Assembly (NCBI GenBank): GCA_018364155.1
Contig: JAGZMM010000004.1
Span: 124,001-188,000 of the forward strand
DNA length: 64,000 nucleotides
Origin: Clostridiales bacterium
GTDB taxonomy: Bacteria > Bacillota > Clostridia > Oscillospirales > Acutalibacteraceae
Direction of reading: 5' to 3'
Below the pieces are notes generated by a model. That model had not been told where the DNA came from and made no database searches. It was given only the letters and a program-made list of their open reading frames with translations. The stretch's first letter is position 1. Every line of letters starts with the position of its first letter. Of this stretch, positions 27,464-35,367 are shown one piece after another. Both the position numbers and the translations under genes were made by a program.

Positions 27464-28267
27464 ATGCAAGCAAATTGCCGGGAACTGCAACAACTGCTGC
27501 CCCACTATGTACAGGGCCTTTGCAGCGAGGAAGAGCGCAGAGCAGTGGAAGAACATGTGCGCGGATGTGAAGAATGCCGGGAGCTTCTCGATGCGATGGA
27601 GGCAAACGAAGTGGAGCTTACCGATGATCCGCCTGCCGCTAGGGAGAAAGTATCGCCCAAGAAGCGGCGGCGCAACCGGATTTTCGCATTGGTCACGGCG
27701 GTGGCACTGGTTTTTGCTTTCATTGCCGTCGCCTTTGTCTATCAGCCGAACCTGTATTATCAATATCTTTACCGGGGTGATCGGATTTTTGTGAACCTCC
27801 ATCTTCATAACCTGGATCCCTCTTTTCCCATTGAAGACTATATTCAGATAAACGCCTACTATGTGGGTGAAGACCAGGCGAAATACAGTGAAGTCTCGAG
27901 CACGTTGTATGCTCTTTCTCCTTCTTCTCAAGACTTTCCTCCCGTCAGTGACGGGATTCCCTTGTCCTGGAAACGCACCGAACAGGGAAGCACCTTAACC
28001 GCCAGCCTCCCGGGCGGGCAGAAGGGGTATTACCTCTTGGATTTGCAGGTAAAGCAGGAACTCTATGACCAATTGTCTCCAGGCCAGGACTTCAGTGCCT
28101 ATCAAGTCGGAGGAACCTATCCCATCTATAACCTGGAGGCCTGGGACATTTGGGACCTGAACTTTGACCTTACGGTTCTAAGTCAAGCGCAGGAATTCCC
28201 GCTCCAGATGCACGCTTCCGCCATTTGTCGAACGCAGGAAGGGACGGATCTTTTTGTGGCGACTTAA
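27464..28267 (+). CDS. Zinc-finger (zf-HC2) anti-sigma-like membrane protein, copy 2
   Basis: 267 residues. Same layout as the preceding paralogue: zinc finger with Cys5 and HVRGCEEC, basic stretch, membrane segment, then an extracellular domain opening with NLYYQYLYRGDR. It starts 80 bases after copy 1, and the duplicated 229 bases give almost the same cytoplasmic half. A terminator follows and separates it from the ECF sigma gene. Whether it binds that sigma factor is inference. Confidence 0.75.
   Translation: MQANCRELQQLLPHYVQGLCSEEERRAVEEHVRGCEECRELLDAMEANEVELTDDPPAAREKVSPKKRRRNRIFALVTAVALVFAFIAVAFVYQPNLYYQYLYRGDRIFVNLHLHNLDPSFPIEDYIQINAYYVGEDQAKYSEVSSTLYALSPSSQDFPPVSDGIPLSWKRTEQGSTLTASLPGGQKGYYLLDLQVKQELYDQLSPGQDFSAYQVGGTYPIYNLEAWDIWDLNFDLTVLSQAQEFPLQMHASAICRTQEGTDLFVAT
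27486..27714 (+). repeat. Direct repeat, right copy
   Basis: Partner of 26584-26812 at a constant offset of 902 bases. Confidence 0.85.
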
Positions 28268-28334
28268 CTGGTTTTTCGCGTTGATCGGATACCCAAACGG
28301 TGTTTTAAAATGACACCGTGGGATAAAGGAGGAT

Positions 28335-28389
28335 TGCCCGGACTGTGGTCAATCAAACGACCTGGTCCGGGCATTTTTTGCTATCATAC
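28335..28389 (+). terminator. Terminator before the ECF sigma gene
   Basis: TGCCCGGAC (28335-28343) pairs with GTCCGGGCA (28375-28383), followed by T6. Confidence 0.8.
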
Positions 28390-28462
28390 CTGCTTACAAA
28401 TCCATACACTTGTAACACTTCGTATCTTTTGGGTACTTATGATCGAAAAAGGGGGGAATGGG

Positions 28463-28957
28463 ATGGGGCGGATGGATGACATTGCACAGCAATACTATTC
28501 ACAGGTTTATCACTATCTGGTCTCCTTGACCAAAAACGCCGCGCTGGCCGAAGACCTGACCCAGGAAACCTTTTGTCAGGCAGTGGTGTCCATCGACCGG
28601 TTTCGCGGCGAATGCACGATGTATGTTTGGCTGTGCCAAATTGCAAAGCATCAGTTTTATAAATATCTGCGCAAAAAGAAACGGCATGCGGAAGTGGCCT
28701 TTCCGGAGGACGAGCTTCTTTCCTCTTCGGTTGTGGACGAAGAGTTTCTGGCAGCACAGGGAGCCATGGAAATTTACCGGGCCATCCACCGGCTTACACA
28801 GCCTTACAATGAAGTGGCAAACCTGCGCCTTTTCGGCAACCTGAAATTCGCGCAGATCGGGGAACTTTTCGGCAAAAGCGAAAACTGGGCCCGGACCACC
28901 TTTTACCGGGCGAAACTGAAAATTCAAGCGAATCTAAAGGAGGGAACAAACGAATGA
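28463..28957 (+). CDS. ECF-subfamily RNA polymerase sigma factor
   Basis: 164 residues from ATG 28463 after a G-rich ribosome site. Region 2: YYSQVYHYLVSLTKNAALAEDLTQETF and DRFRGECTMYVWLCQIAKHQFYKYLRKK. Region 4: LTQPYNEVANLRLFGNLKFAQIGELFGKSENWARTTFYRAKLKI. Its stop codon overlaps the start of the third zf-HC2 protein (ATGA), the classic sigma/anti-sigma coupling. Regulation by release from that membrane anti-sigma is expected from the family. The upstream sequence TGTAAC-N16-GTAC around 28413-28438 might be an autoregulatory ECF promoter, which I cannot confirm. Confidence 0.92.
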   Translation: MGRMDDIAQQYYSQVYHYLVSLTKNAALAEDLTQETFCQAVVSIDRFRGECTMYVWLCQIAKHQFYKYLRKKKRHAEVAFPEDELLSSSVVDEEFLAAQGAMEIYRAIHRLTQPYNEVANLRLFGNLKFAQIGELFGKSENWARTTFYRAKLKIQANLKEGTNE

Positions 28958-29793
28958 GTTATCCATGCAACATCATTCAGGATTTGCTGCCAAGCTATGT
29001 GGACGGTCTTTGCAGTGCGCAAAGCCAGCAAGCCGTGGAAGAGCATGTGCGCGGGTGCGAGCCTTGCCGGCAGATGCTCGACGCCATGCAGGCAAAGGAG
29101 TATGAGCTGCCAGACCCGGCCCAAAACCTCAAAAAGAAACGGCCCTTTCAAAAGCTACGCAACCGGGTGCTGTCTTTGATTATGGCGGTGGTGCTGGTCT
29201 GCGGGAGCGTGTCGGTCTTCTTCCTTTATAACCAGAACTTCTATTATCAGTATCTTCACTGGGGTGACCGAATTCATATCAATTTGACGGTAAACGATAT
29301 TGATGCGTCGGTTCCCATTGAGGAATGCGTCGCATTCAGCTATGCGTATATCGGCGACGATCTGGATGCGCCAATCAAGATCAGAGAGATACTCAGACGG
29401 TATACAAGCAACCTTTCAGACGCTCTTCCGATGGATTATACCTCTACGTATGGATATGAGTGGGTCCCTCTTACGCTTGACCGTACGGGAGATCATTCTT
29501 TTAGTACCAGCTTTCCAGGTGGGGAAAAGGGCTATTATATGATTCGTGTGGATGTAAAGCCGCCCTTGTATGACTATATCTTTCCCAATCTTCCGAACCC
29601 CGATCCAAATTGGAAAGGTGTTATCTTTACATATGATATTTTTAATCTGGACGGCTGGGAGACATGGGATTATGATCTCATCATGCAAATGGAGTACTAC
29701 GAAACGAATTGCTCGGTCCAGATCAGCGATCAATTTACAACCTGTTCCAGTTCCGGCACTTACACATCGAAATGGAAGCATACTATCACATAA
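28954..29793 (+). CDS. Anti-sigma factor, zf-HC2 type, cognate to the ECF sigma
   Basis: 279 residues. The zinc finger (Cys5; EEHVRGCEPCRQM), a basic linker, a membrane segment at about residues 71-92, then an extracellular domain beginning NFYYQYLHWGDR, similar to the other two copies. The start overlaps the sigma gene by 4 bases, so it is the primary partner. Its cytoplasmic half is clearly more diverged than the two tandem upstream copies are from each other. The gene ends within a bidirectional terminator. Confidence 0.85.
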   Translation: MSYPCNIIQDLLPSYVDGLCSAQSQQAVEEHVRGCEPCRQMLDAMQAKEYELPDPAQNLKKKRPFQKLRNRVLSLIMAVVLVCGSVSVFFLYNQNFYYQYLHWGDRIHINLTVNDIDASVPIEECVAFSYAYIGDDLDAPIKIREILRRYTSNLSDALPMDYTSTYGYEWVPLTLDRTGDHSFSTSFPGGEKGYYMIRVDVKPPLYDYIFPNLPNPDPNWKGVIFTYDIFNLDGWETWDYDLIMQMEYYETNCSVQISDQFTTCSSSGTYTSKWKHTIT

Positions 29794-29827
29794 GAAAGAA
29801 GGAGGCCCGATGGCCTCCTTCTTTCTT
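29792..29827. terminator. Bidirectional terminator overlapping two convergent stop codons
   Basis: A perfect 16-bp stem (29792-29807 with 29812-29827) with a 4-base loop contains the TAA stops of the genes on both strands; AAGAAAGAA and TTCTTTCTT arms supply the U-rich ends. Confidence 0.85.
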
Positions 29828-30233
29828 ATCTATCCGCCTCTTCTTTCACAGCTTCTTCAAAAAGCGCCCGAAGCCGTGCCCCGTCCCCTTTCAGGTAGAG
29901 CCAGCCAAACAGGCATTCCAGTGCCGTTGCCTGGTGGTACTCCTCCACCGATGCGTTCTGCGGCACCCGCCTGGCCGGGTGAGCGTTGCGCCCCCGGCGG
30001 AAAATTGTCTGTTCCTCTTCGGTGAGCAGGGGAAGGATCCGAGCGGCAGCGGCGGCCTGAGCGGGCGCCTTCGCCAGAGCTACCGCCGCCGTGTGCAGCT
30101 TTTTGGGCGGACAGTTTCCCGCCCCGATCAGCCGCTCCCGGATCATCAGCTCATAAACCCCGTCGCCCACATAGGCCAGAGACAGGGGGCTGATGGTTTT
30201 CAAGTCTCCTGCAAAGGGGAAAAACTGCTGCAT
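29826..30233 (-). CDS. mrnC: Mini-ribonuclease III
   Basis: 135 residues. RNase III catalytic domain without the double-stranded-RNA-binding domain; in Bacillus it matures 23S rRNA. Seen: SPLSLAYVGDGVYELMIRERL (catalytic Asp), QNASVEEYHQATALECLFGWLYL (second acidic site). Positioned 18 bases after obg on the same strand. AAGGGA immediately precedes the ATG. Confidence 0.92.
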   Translation of the reverse strand: MQQFFPFAGDLKTISPLSLAYVGDGVYELMIRERLIGAGNCPPKKLHTAAVALAKAPAQAAAAARILPLLTEEEQTIFRRGRNAHPARRVPQNASVEEYHQATALECLFGWLYLKGDGARLRALFEEAVKEEADR

Positions 30234-30251
30234 TCCCTTTCTTCCCCTTCC

Positions 30252-31520
30252 TTAGTTGACAAAATCAAACTCCAGATCGTAGATACATACGGTATCTCCC
30301 TCCTGGATGCCTTCCTTTCGAAGCGCTTCAATGATTCCACTTTGGATTAAAACGCGCTGAAAATACTGCATGGATTCATAATCATCAAAGTTCACCCCGG
30401 ACATGACCTTCAGCAGCCATTCGCCCTCCACAAACCAGACCCCATCCTGATGGCGGATGGTGAAGGGACGGCCGCCCTTTTCAAACTCTTCCTGAGGCGC
30501 AGGTTCCGGCTCGTAGGTAACGATGGGAGGCAGCTTGGAAAGCTCCTCGGTAATCTTTTTAATAAGCGGGTCCACCCCGTAATGAATGGCCGCCATGATG
30601 GGGAAAAACGAGTACCCCTTTTCTTTGACATAGGCTTCAAATTTAGCCACCTGCTCGTCGCTTGCAAGGTCGCACTTATTCCCAGCCACCAGCATGGGGC
30701 GCCCTGCCAGTTCCTCACTATAGGCGGCAAGCTCCTTATTAATGGCCTCAAAATCCGCAATGGGGTCCCGGCCTTCGCTCCCCGCCACGTCCACAATGTG
30801 AACCAGCAGCCGGCAGCGGTCGATGTGGCGCAGAAAGGCATGCCCTAAGCCCACGCCTTCGCTGGCTCCCTCGATGATGCCCGGAATGTCCGCCATGACA
30901 AAGGAAACACCTTCAGCGATGCGCACCACGCCCAGCACCGGGGTCAGGGTGGTAAAATGATAGTCGGCAATCACGGGCTTTGCCTCGCTGACCACCGAAA
31001 TCAGGGTGGATTTTCCCACGTTTGGAAAGCCCACCAGCCCCACGTCGGCCAAGAGCTTGAGCTCCAGCTTCAGCTCCATGCTTTCTCCCGGCGTCCCCGG
31101 TTTGGCAAAACGGGGCACCTGCCGGGTAGCGGTGGCGAAATGGGTGTTTCCCCAGCCGCCCCGGCCGCCCTTGGCAATGACCACCGGTTCGTCGTCGGAC
31201 AGGTCCGCAAGCAGCCGGCCCGTCTGCGCGTCCCGCACGACGGTACCCCGCGGAACCCGGATGACGGTATCCTCCCCGCTCTTGCCGAAGCAGCGGTTCG
31301 CACGTCCCGCCTCGCCCGTCTGGGCGGTATACTTGCGTTTGTACCGAAAGTCGGACAGGGTGGTGAGATTGTCGTCCACTTGGAAGACAATGTCGCCTCC
31401 CTTGCCGCCGTCTCCGCCGTCCGGCCCGCCTGCGGCGATGTATTTCTCCCGGCGGAAGGAAACGCACCCGTTTCCTCCATCGCCGGCGCGTACGGTAATT
31501 TTTGCGCTGTCTACAAACAT
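30252..31520 (-). CDS. obg: Obg family GTPase
   Basis: 422 residues. Ribosome-assembly GTPase of the large subunit. Glycine-rich Obg domain (VDSAKITVRAGDGGNGCVSFRREK...), G domain with P-loop GFPNVGKST, DIPGIIEG and NKCD, and the C-terminal OCT domain typical of Gram-positive members (FTIRHQDGVWFVEGEWL). Followed by mrnC; upstream is cimA with a 98-base gap containing a GGCCGC...GCGGCC hairpin and a TATACT box. Confidence 0.96.
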   Translation of the reverse strand: MFVDSAKITVRAGDGGNGCVSFRREKYIAAGGPDGGDGGKGGDIVFQVDDNLTTLSDFRYKRKYTAQTGEAGRANRCFGKSGEDTVIRVPRGTVVRDAQTGRLLADLSDDEPVVIAKGGRGGWGNTHFATATRQVPRFAKPGTPGESMELKLELKLLADVGLVGFPNVGKSTLISVVSEAKPVIADYHFTTLTPVLGVVRIAEGVSFVMADIPGIIEGASEGVGLGHAFLRHIDRCRLLVHIVDVAGSEGRDPIADFEAINKELAAYSEELAGRPMLVAGNKCDLASDEQVAKFEAYVKEKGYSFFPIMAAIHYGVDPLIKKITEELSKLPPIVTYEPEPAPQEEFEKGGRPFTIRHQDGVWFVEGEWLLKVMSGVNFDDYESMQYFQRVLIQSGIIEALRKEGIQEGDTVCIYDLEFDFVN

Positions 31521-31618
31521 GCTGTTCTCCTATTCTGTGGGACGTCCTTTTTTGCAGGCCGCATGTCCGGCGCGGCCTAGCACCCTACGCTTCTTAGTAT
31601 AAACCGGTCCTGCCGCTT

Positions 31619-33199
31619 TTATCGCGCCGCATGGTCCCGGGTCAGCCGGTATTCGAAGGAATCCACCAAGGCAAGCCAGCTTGCCTGGATGACGTCGGTG
31701 GAGACGCCCACCGTAGTCCACACGTCCTTGCCGTCGGTGGAGGTGATGAGAACCCGGACGTTGGCGGCGGTGGCCTGCTTGGAGTCCATCACGCGCACCT
31801 TATAGTCAATCAGCCGGCACCGGCCCATGGAACGGTAAAAACGGGACAACGCTTCCCGCAGCGCCAGGTCCAGCGCGTGAACCGGGCCATCCCCTTCCGC
31901 CGCCGCGATGCAAAGCTCGCCGCCCACCCGAATTTTGATGGTGGCGGTGGCGGAATTGCCGGTGTCGTCCCTGGGCTCTTCGTCGAGCACCTTATAGCTG
32001 ACCAGTTCAAAAAAGGGCTCGTACATCCCCAAGGCTTTGCGCACCACCAGTTCAAAGCTGGGCTCCGCCCCTTCGAACTGATAGCCGTCGTGCTCGAGCT
32101 GCTTTAACCGGTCGAGAATCACCTGGGTCTCCCGCGATTCCCTGGTAAGCTCCGGGCAGACCCGCTGCACCCGCTGCAAAACAGCCGCCCGGCCCGTCTG
32201 CTCAGACATGAGAAACCGCCGCTCGTTGCCTACCGATTCCGGGCTTACCTGCTCAAAGGACCGGGATAATTTCAGCACCCCGTCCGCGTGCATCCCCGCC
32301 TTGTGAGCAAAAGCGGAAGCGCCGATAAAGGGCTGGGTATGGGGAATGCGAACGTTGGCGATTTCCGCGATTTCCCTGGAAACCGGCGTCAGGCTTGCGA
32401 GGTTCTCCGGCGGGATGCACAAAATTCCCCGCTTGAGCTGCAAATTGGCCGCAATGGTGGAAAGATTCGCATTGCCGCACCGCTCGCCAAAGCCAAGCCA
32501 AGTGCCCTGCACCTGCCCAGCCCCCGCCTGCACCGCGGCCATCGTCCCCGCGACCGCCATGCCGCAGTCGTTGTGGCAGTGAATTCCCACCGTCCCTTCC
32601 GGGAACCGCTTTACCACCTCGCCGGTAATTTTTCCAATCTCATCGGGGAAGGTTCCGCCGTTGGTGTCGCACAAGATCAGGCGTTTGGCGCCTGCGTCCG
32701 CTGCTGCCTGCAGCGCTGCCAAGGCAAACGCCGGATCGTCCTTATAGCCGTCGAAGAAATGCTCCGCGTCAAAAAAAACCTGTTTCCCGTTCTCCTTGAG
32801 GTAACGAACCGTGTCCCCGATCATGGCAAAGTTTTCTTGAGGGGTGGTCCCCAGGATTTCCGTCACATGCAGCTTCCAGCTCTTTCCGAAAATACAGCAC
32901 ACTGGCGCGTTCGCCTGCAAAAGGGCCTGCACGTTCGCGTCCTGCGCCGCTTTTATCCCTTTTCGCCGGGTGGAACCGAAGGCGACGATGGTCGCGTGGG
33001 CAAGCGTCATCGTTTCAATCTGCTGGAAATATTCCATGTCCTTTGGATTGGAGGCCGGGTTGCCCGCTTCAATGTAGGCGACACCCAAGGAATCCAGCAA
33101 TCTGGTAATCGCCAGCTTATCCTCCACCGATAGGGAGATTCCTTCTCCCTGCGCACCGTCGCGCAAGGTGGAATCGAACAGTTCAATTGCGCGCTGCAT
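31619..33199 (-). CDS. cimA: (R)-citramalate synthase
   Basis: 526 residues from ATG 33199 (a TTG at 33214 overlaps the GGGGG ribosome site). Condenses acetyl-CoA with pyruvate, giving a threonine-independent route to 2-oxobutyrate and isoleucine. HMGL-like TIM barrel with STLRDGAQGEG, AGNPASNPKD, CDTNGGTFPDE and HCHNDCGMAVAG, followed by the LeuA allosteric domain (KIRVGGELCIAAAEGDGPVHALDLALREAL) where isoleucine usually feeds back. The longer chain and the DSTLRDG motif favour CimA over LeuA. Confidence 0.9.
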   Translation of the reverse strand: MQRAIELFDSTLRDGAQGEGISLSVEDKLAITRLLDSLGVAYIEAGNPASNPKDMEYFQQIETMTLAHATIVAFGSTRRKGIKAAQDANVQALLQANAPVCCIFGKSWKLHVTEILGTTPQENFAMIGDTVRYLKENGKQVFFDAEHFFDGYKDDPAFALAALQAAADAGAKRLILCDTNGGTFPDEIGKITGEVVKRFPEGTVGIHCHNDCGMAVAGTMAAVQAGAGQVQGTWLGFGERCGNANLSTIAANLQLKRGILCIPPENLASLTPVSREIAEIANVRIPHTQPFIGASAFAHKAGMHADGVLKLSRSFEQVSPESVGNERRFLMSEQTGRAAVLQRVQRVCPELTRESRETQVILDRLKQLEHDGYQFEGAEPSFELVVRKALGMYEPFFELVSYKVLDEEPRDDTGNSATATIKIRVGGELCIAAAEGDGPVHALDLALREALSRFYRSMGRCRLIDYKVRVMDSKQATAANVRVLITSTDGKDVWTTVGVSTDVIQASWLALVDSFEYRLTRDHAAR

Positions 33200-33231
33200 A
33201 ACCGACACCCCCAAATTTTGATTTGCCTTTC

Positions 33232-33260
33232 ATTATGGAGGAAATTTCCCCGCTTGTCAA
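33232..33260 (-). promoter_or_regulatory. Promoter of cimA
   Basis: On the minus strand, TTGACA (33260-33255), a 17-base spacer and CATAAT (33237-33232). Confidence 0.8.
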
Positions 33261-33280
33261 CCGCCGGACCTTGGTTTTCC

Positions 33281-33309
33281 TTGTAATTTTCGGGGCAAGC
33301 GAGTAGAAT
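33281..33309 (+). promoter_or_regulatory. Promoter of the cupin gene
   Basis: TTGTAA (33281-33286), a 17-base spacer and TAGAAT (33304-33309); divergent from the cimA promoter. Confidence 0.7.
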
Positions 33310-33341
33310 AAGAATAGAAATAGGAAAAGGGGGTTTTGGCC

Positions 33342-33695
33342 ATGCTGGTGCGCAATTTCTTGGAATGCGACCGGGAATGGAACCAATCGCACGGAAGCCA
33401 GGCAAAGAGCTTTTCCGGCTTTGTTTTTAAAGAGTCGGACTTTGAGGTGCCTATTCGTTTTGTCCGCTTCTCCACCTATCCGCCCGGCTCCGGCGTAGGG
33501 CTGCACACCCACGGCAACGACCAAGAGCTGTACATCATCCTGGAGGGCAGCGGGGTTTGTGAAGTCAATGGGGAAAAGAGGGAGGTCACAGTGGGAGATA
33601 TCATCGTCAACCCGCCCTACGGCACCCACGCGCTTTACAACACCGGAGAAACCAATCTGACCATGCTTCTTTTGGAGGTATCCAACAAAGCCTAA
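33342..33695 (+). CDS. Cupin-domain protein
   Basis: 117 residues from ATG 33342, 8 bases after AGGGGG. Single conserved beta-barrel cupin. The metal-binding motif 1 is GLHTHGNDQELYIILEGSG and motif 2 is GDIIVNPPYGTHALYN, so the His/His/Glu/His set looks intact. Such small cupins serve as isomerases, dioxygenases or sugar-binding proteins; the substrate cannot be read. Confidence 0.85.
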   Translation: MLVRNFLECDREWNQSHGSQAKSFSGFVFKESDFEVPIRFVRFSTYPPGSGVGLHTHGNDQELYIILEGSGVCEVNGEKREVTVGDIIVNPPYGTHALYNTGETNLTMLLLEVSNKA

Positions 33696-33703
33696 TTTCG
33701 CTC

Positions 33704-33732
33704 TTGCGTTCTTGGGGAAAATCCAGTAAAAT
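33704..33732 (+). promoter_or_regulatory. Promoter of tRNA-Leu
   Basis: TTGCGT (33704-33709), a 17-base spacer and TAAAAT (33727-33732). A hairpin AAGGAG...CTCCTT (33733-33758) lies just before the tRNA. Confidence 0.65.
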
Positions 33733-33766
33733 AAGGAGGCTGCCGGAGCAGTCTCCTTATCAATCG

Positions 33767-33851
33767 GCGGGTATGGCGGAATTGGCAGACGCGCAGGATT
33801 TAGGATCCTGTGAAGTGATTCGTGCAGGTTCGACCCCTGTTACCCGCACCA
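33767..33851 (+). tRNA. tRNA-Leu, anticodon TAG
   Basis: 85 bases with an encoded CCA. Acceptor arm GCGGGTA pairs with TACCCGC; the anticodon stem CAGGA/TCCTG encloses TTTAGGA with anticodon at 33801-33803; T-arm GGTTCGACCCC is normal and the long variable arm fits class II leucine tRNA. It lies at the left edge of the accessory region, a common integration target. Confidence 0.95.
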
Positions 33852-33906
33852 GACAGCACCCCGGAAATCCTTGTAACATCAAGGTTTCCCGGGGTGCTGT
33901 CTTTTC
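33851..33906 (+). terminator. Terminator directly after tRNA-Leu
   Basis: A long stem from 33851 to 33902 (14 perfect pairs at its base) is followed by TTTT. Its first base is the last base of the tRNA. Confidence 0.85.
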
Positions 33907-34084
33907 GTTTTCTCCGATTTGGTCGTTATTTGGTCTTTATTCCGTTTTTACATGGCTGCAAGCGTCTAATTACCATTATTTTCTTTGTCCATCGCCCTAT
34001 GGATGATGATAATCTTGATTGTATTTTGGGAGATACATGCAATGAAATAAATCAAGGAGGATATTAGCCAAAGGGGTATGGGTC

Positions 34085-34411
34085 ATGAATCAACAGTCTG
34101 TTATGCGTATGATAAAATCATTTATTCCGATTACTCGTTTCAATAAGTGTGAAGCAGCTAAAATTTTTGAAGAGGTAGAAGCCGCTGAAATGAAAATTGT
34201 GATGAAAAACAGTCAACCTGTCTGCGTTCTTTTATCCCCTTCCCAGTATGAATCTTTGATGGAAATGTTGTCCAATTTTGTGTTGCACGATGAGGCTGAG
34301 AAGAGAATGGAACAAAATGATGGCAGTGAGAATATTTTGCACAAAGATATGATGAAAGAGCTTGGCGTTTCACAAATAGAGCTTGATGACCTCGATATAG
34401 AGATTGAATAA
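34085..34411 (+). CDS. Phd/YefM-type antitoxin, no toxin adjacent
   Basis: 108 residues. The N-terminal 65 residues (ITRFNKCEAAKIFEEVEAAE, IVMKNSQPVCVLLSPSQYESLME) follow the Phd/YefM fold, in which the antitoxin binds operator DNA and neutralises a RelE/Doc-type toxin through its C-terminal tail. AAAGGGG lies about 10 bases before the ATG. The tail is acidic. No toxin frame follows, so it is orphaned or has lost its partner. Base composition is clearly more AT-rich than the surrounding chromosome. Confidence 0.7.
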   Translation: MNQQSVMRMIKSFIPITRFNKCEAAKIFEEVEAAEMKIVMKNSQPVCVLLSPSQYESLMEMLSNFVLHDEAEKRMEQNDGSENILHKDMMKELGVSQIELDDLDIEIE

Positions 34412-34974
34412 TAGGACGGGAGACATCAGATTTCAAGAAAATAGATATACGTGATTTTGAAAGCATAAAAACACATGGCGCCAGCGGTAAAAGTGGAGCA
34501 AAAAGTGGGGGATTGATAAATCCGGTGTTCTTCTTCTTTGCCTGAACCTTTCCGTTACCAATGACAAAGAAAATGATAATCCTTCCGTTATGACAAGAGG
34601 AAAATCCCCCTGCTTCCGAAATGAGGGAGCAGGGTTAGTCATAGAAGAGGGAAGTCATGCCGAAAGGGCGCCCCTCGTCTCATACCGAAAAGAGGCCTTT
34701 CGTCATAGCGAAAGGAACGCCATAAATCTAAAACAAATCCAATCCTCTTTTTGAAATGAAGGTCATCTGATTTTCTTTCGAAAAGCGTTTCATCCACTGT
34801 CATTCCGAAATGATCTGTCATCTATATAGCGAAGAGCATGTCATGAAAAATGGGGAGCGGGTGGTTTGAAAAAGTTCAGTCATTTAGAAATGGCAGTCGC
34901 CCGCGATTCCAGATAGGAACAGGTAGGCTCTGGACAGCGGGGCGGGTTTGATTTTTTCTTGAAAAGAGAAGTGT
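34412..34974. other. AT-rich stretch without a credible gene
   Basis: 563 bases after the antitoxin. Short open frames exist on both strands but none has a ribosome site or family signature. Between about 34650 and 34820 a short pattern of the form CAT-N-CCGAAA / CATAGCGAAAGG recurs several times. It looks like decayed or repeat-derived DNA. Confidence 0.6.
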
Positions 34975-35279
34975 CGTGCTGCCGTATTTTACCCTGCAGG
35001 AGAAAGTAATTATTAAAGAACTATGCGGCATGCGGCGCCATGCTGTAACTGCTCACCAAGCCCTATGAATGCCACATGATCGACTTTCTCTGCGATGCGG
35101 GAAATTATTTCGAGATGACGCAGGATGATTTTGCCCCATGGAAAGGACGGGGACTGTTGATCCTGTCGGAGGACGATGCCGTTTTTTCCCAGACGTGCAA
35201 GGATGCCCTAAGAGCCATCATGCAGCACCCTGCCATTGTCACAAACCTGACTGGTGGGCATCTGGCGATGTTTGAATAA
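34975..35279 (+). pseudogene. Remnant of an alpha/beta hydrolase gene
   Basis: The last 67 codons (from 35076) read like the C-terminal end of an alpha/beta hydrolase: LLILSEDDAVFSQTCKDAL carries the acid residue region and LTGGHLAMFE the catalytic histidine. The matching upstream piece (LPYFTLQEKVIIKELCGM from about 34980) is in another frame with a stop between, and the chain ends right after the histidine motif. It is frame-broken and truncated at both ends. Confidence 0.6.
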
Positions 35280-35328
35280 AAAACGCAGGGGAGAGGCTGT
35301 TCCTCTGACCTGCGTTTTTTATTCAAAC
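35270..35328. terminator. Bidirectional terminator between hydrolase remnant and ABC operon
   Basis: A 20-bp perfect inverted repeat (35270-35289 with 35309-35328) contains A6 and T6 runs in its arms. Confidence 0.85.
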
Positions 35329-35367
35329 ATCCTTTTGGATATACAACGCCTGTGCTGTATACGGGAT

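Noticed and set aside
26584..27714. Insertion sequence or transposon behind the 229-base direct repeat
   Set aside because: The repeat lies wholly within paralogous coding sequence with no terminal inverted repeats or transposase; tandem gene duplication explains it.
33767..33906. Possible attachment-site repeat of the tRNA-Leu end elsewhere in the island
   Set aside because: I found no second copy of the tRNA 3' end before 57.7 kb and no integrase, so no att sites are called.
34639..34821. Minus-strand 60-codon frame
   Set aside because: It is produced by a short recurring CAT-N-CGAAA pattern, has no ribosome site and matches no family.
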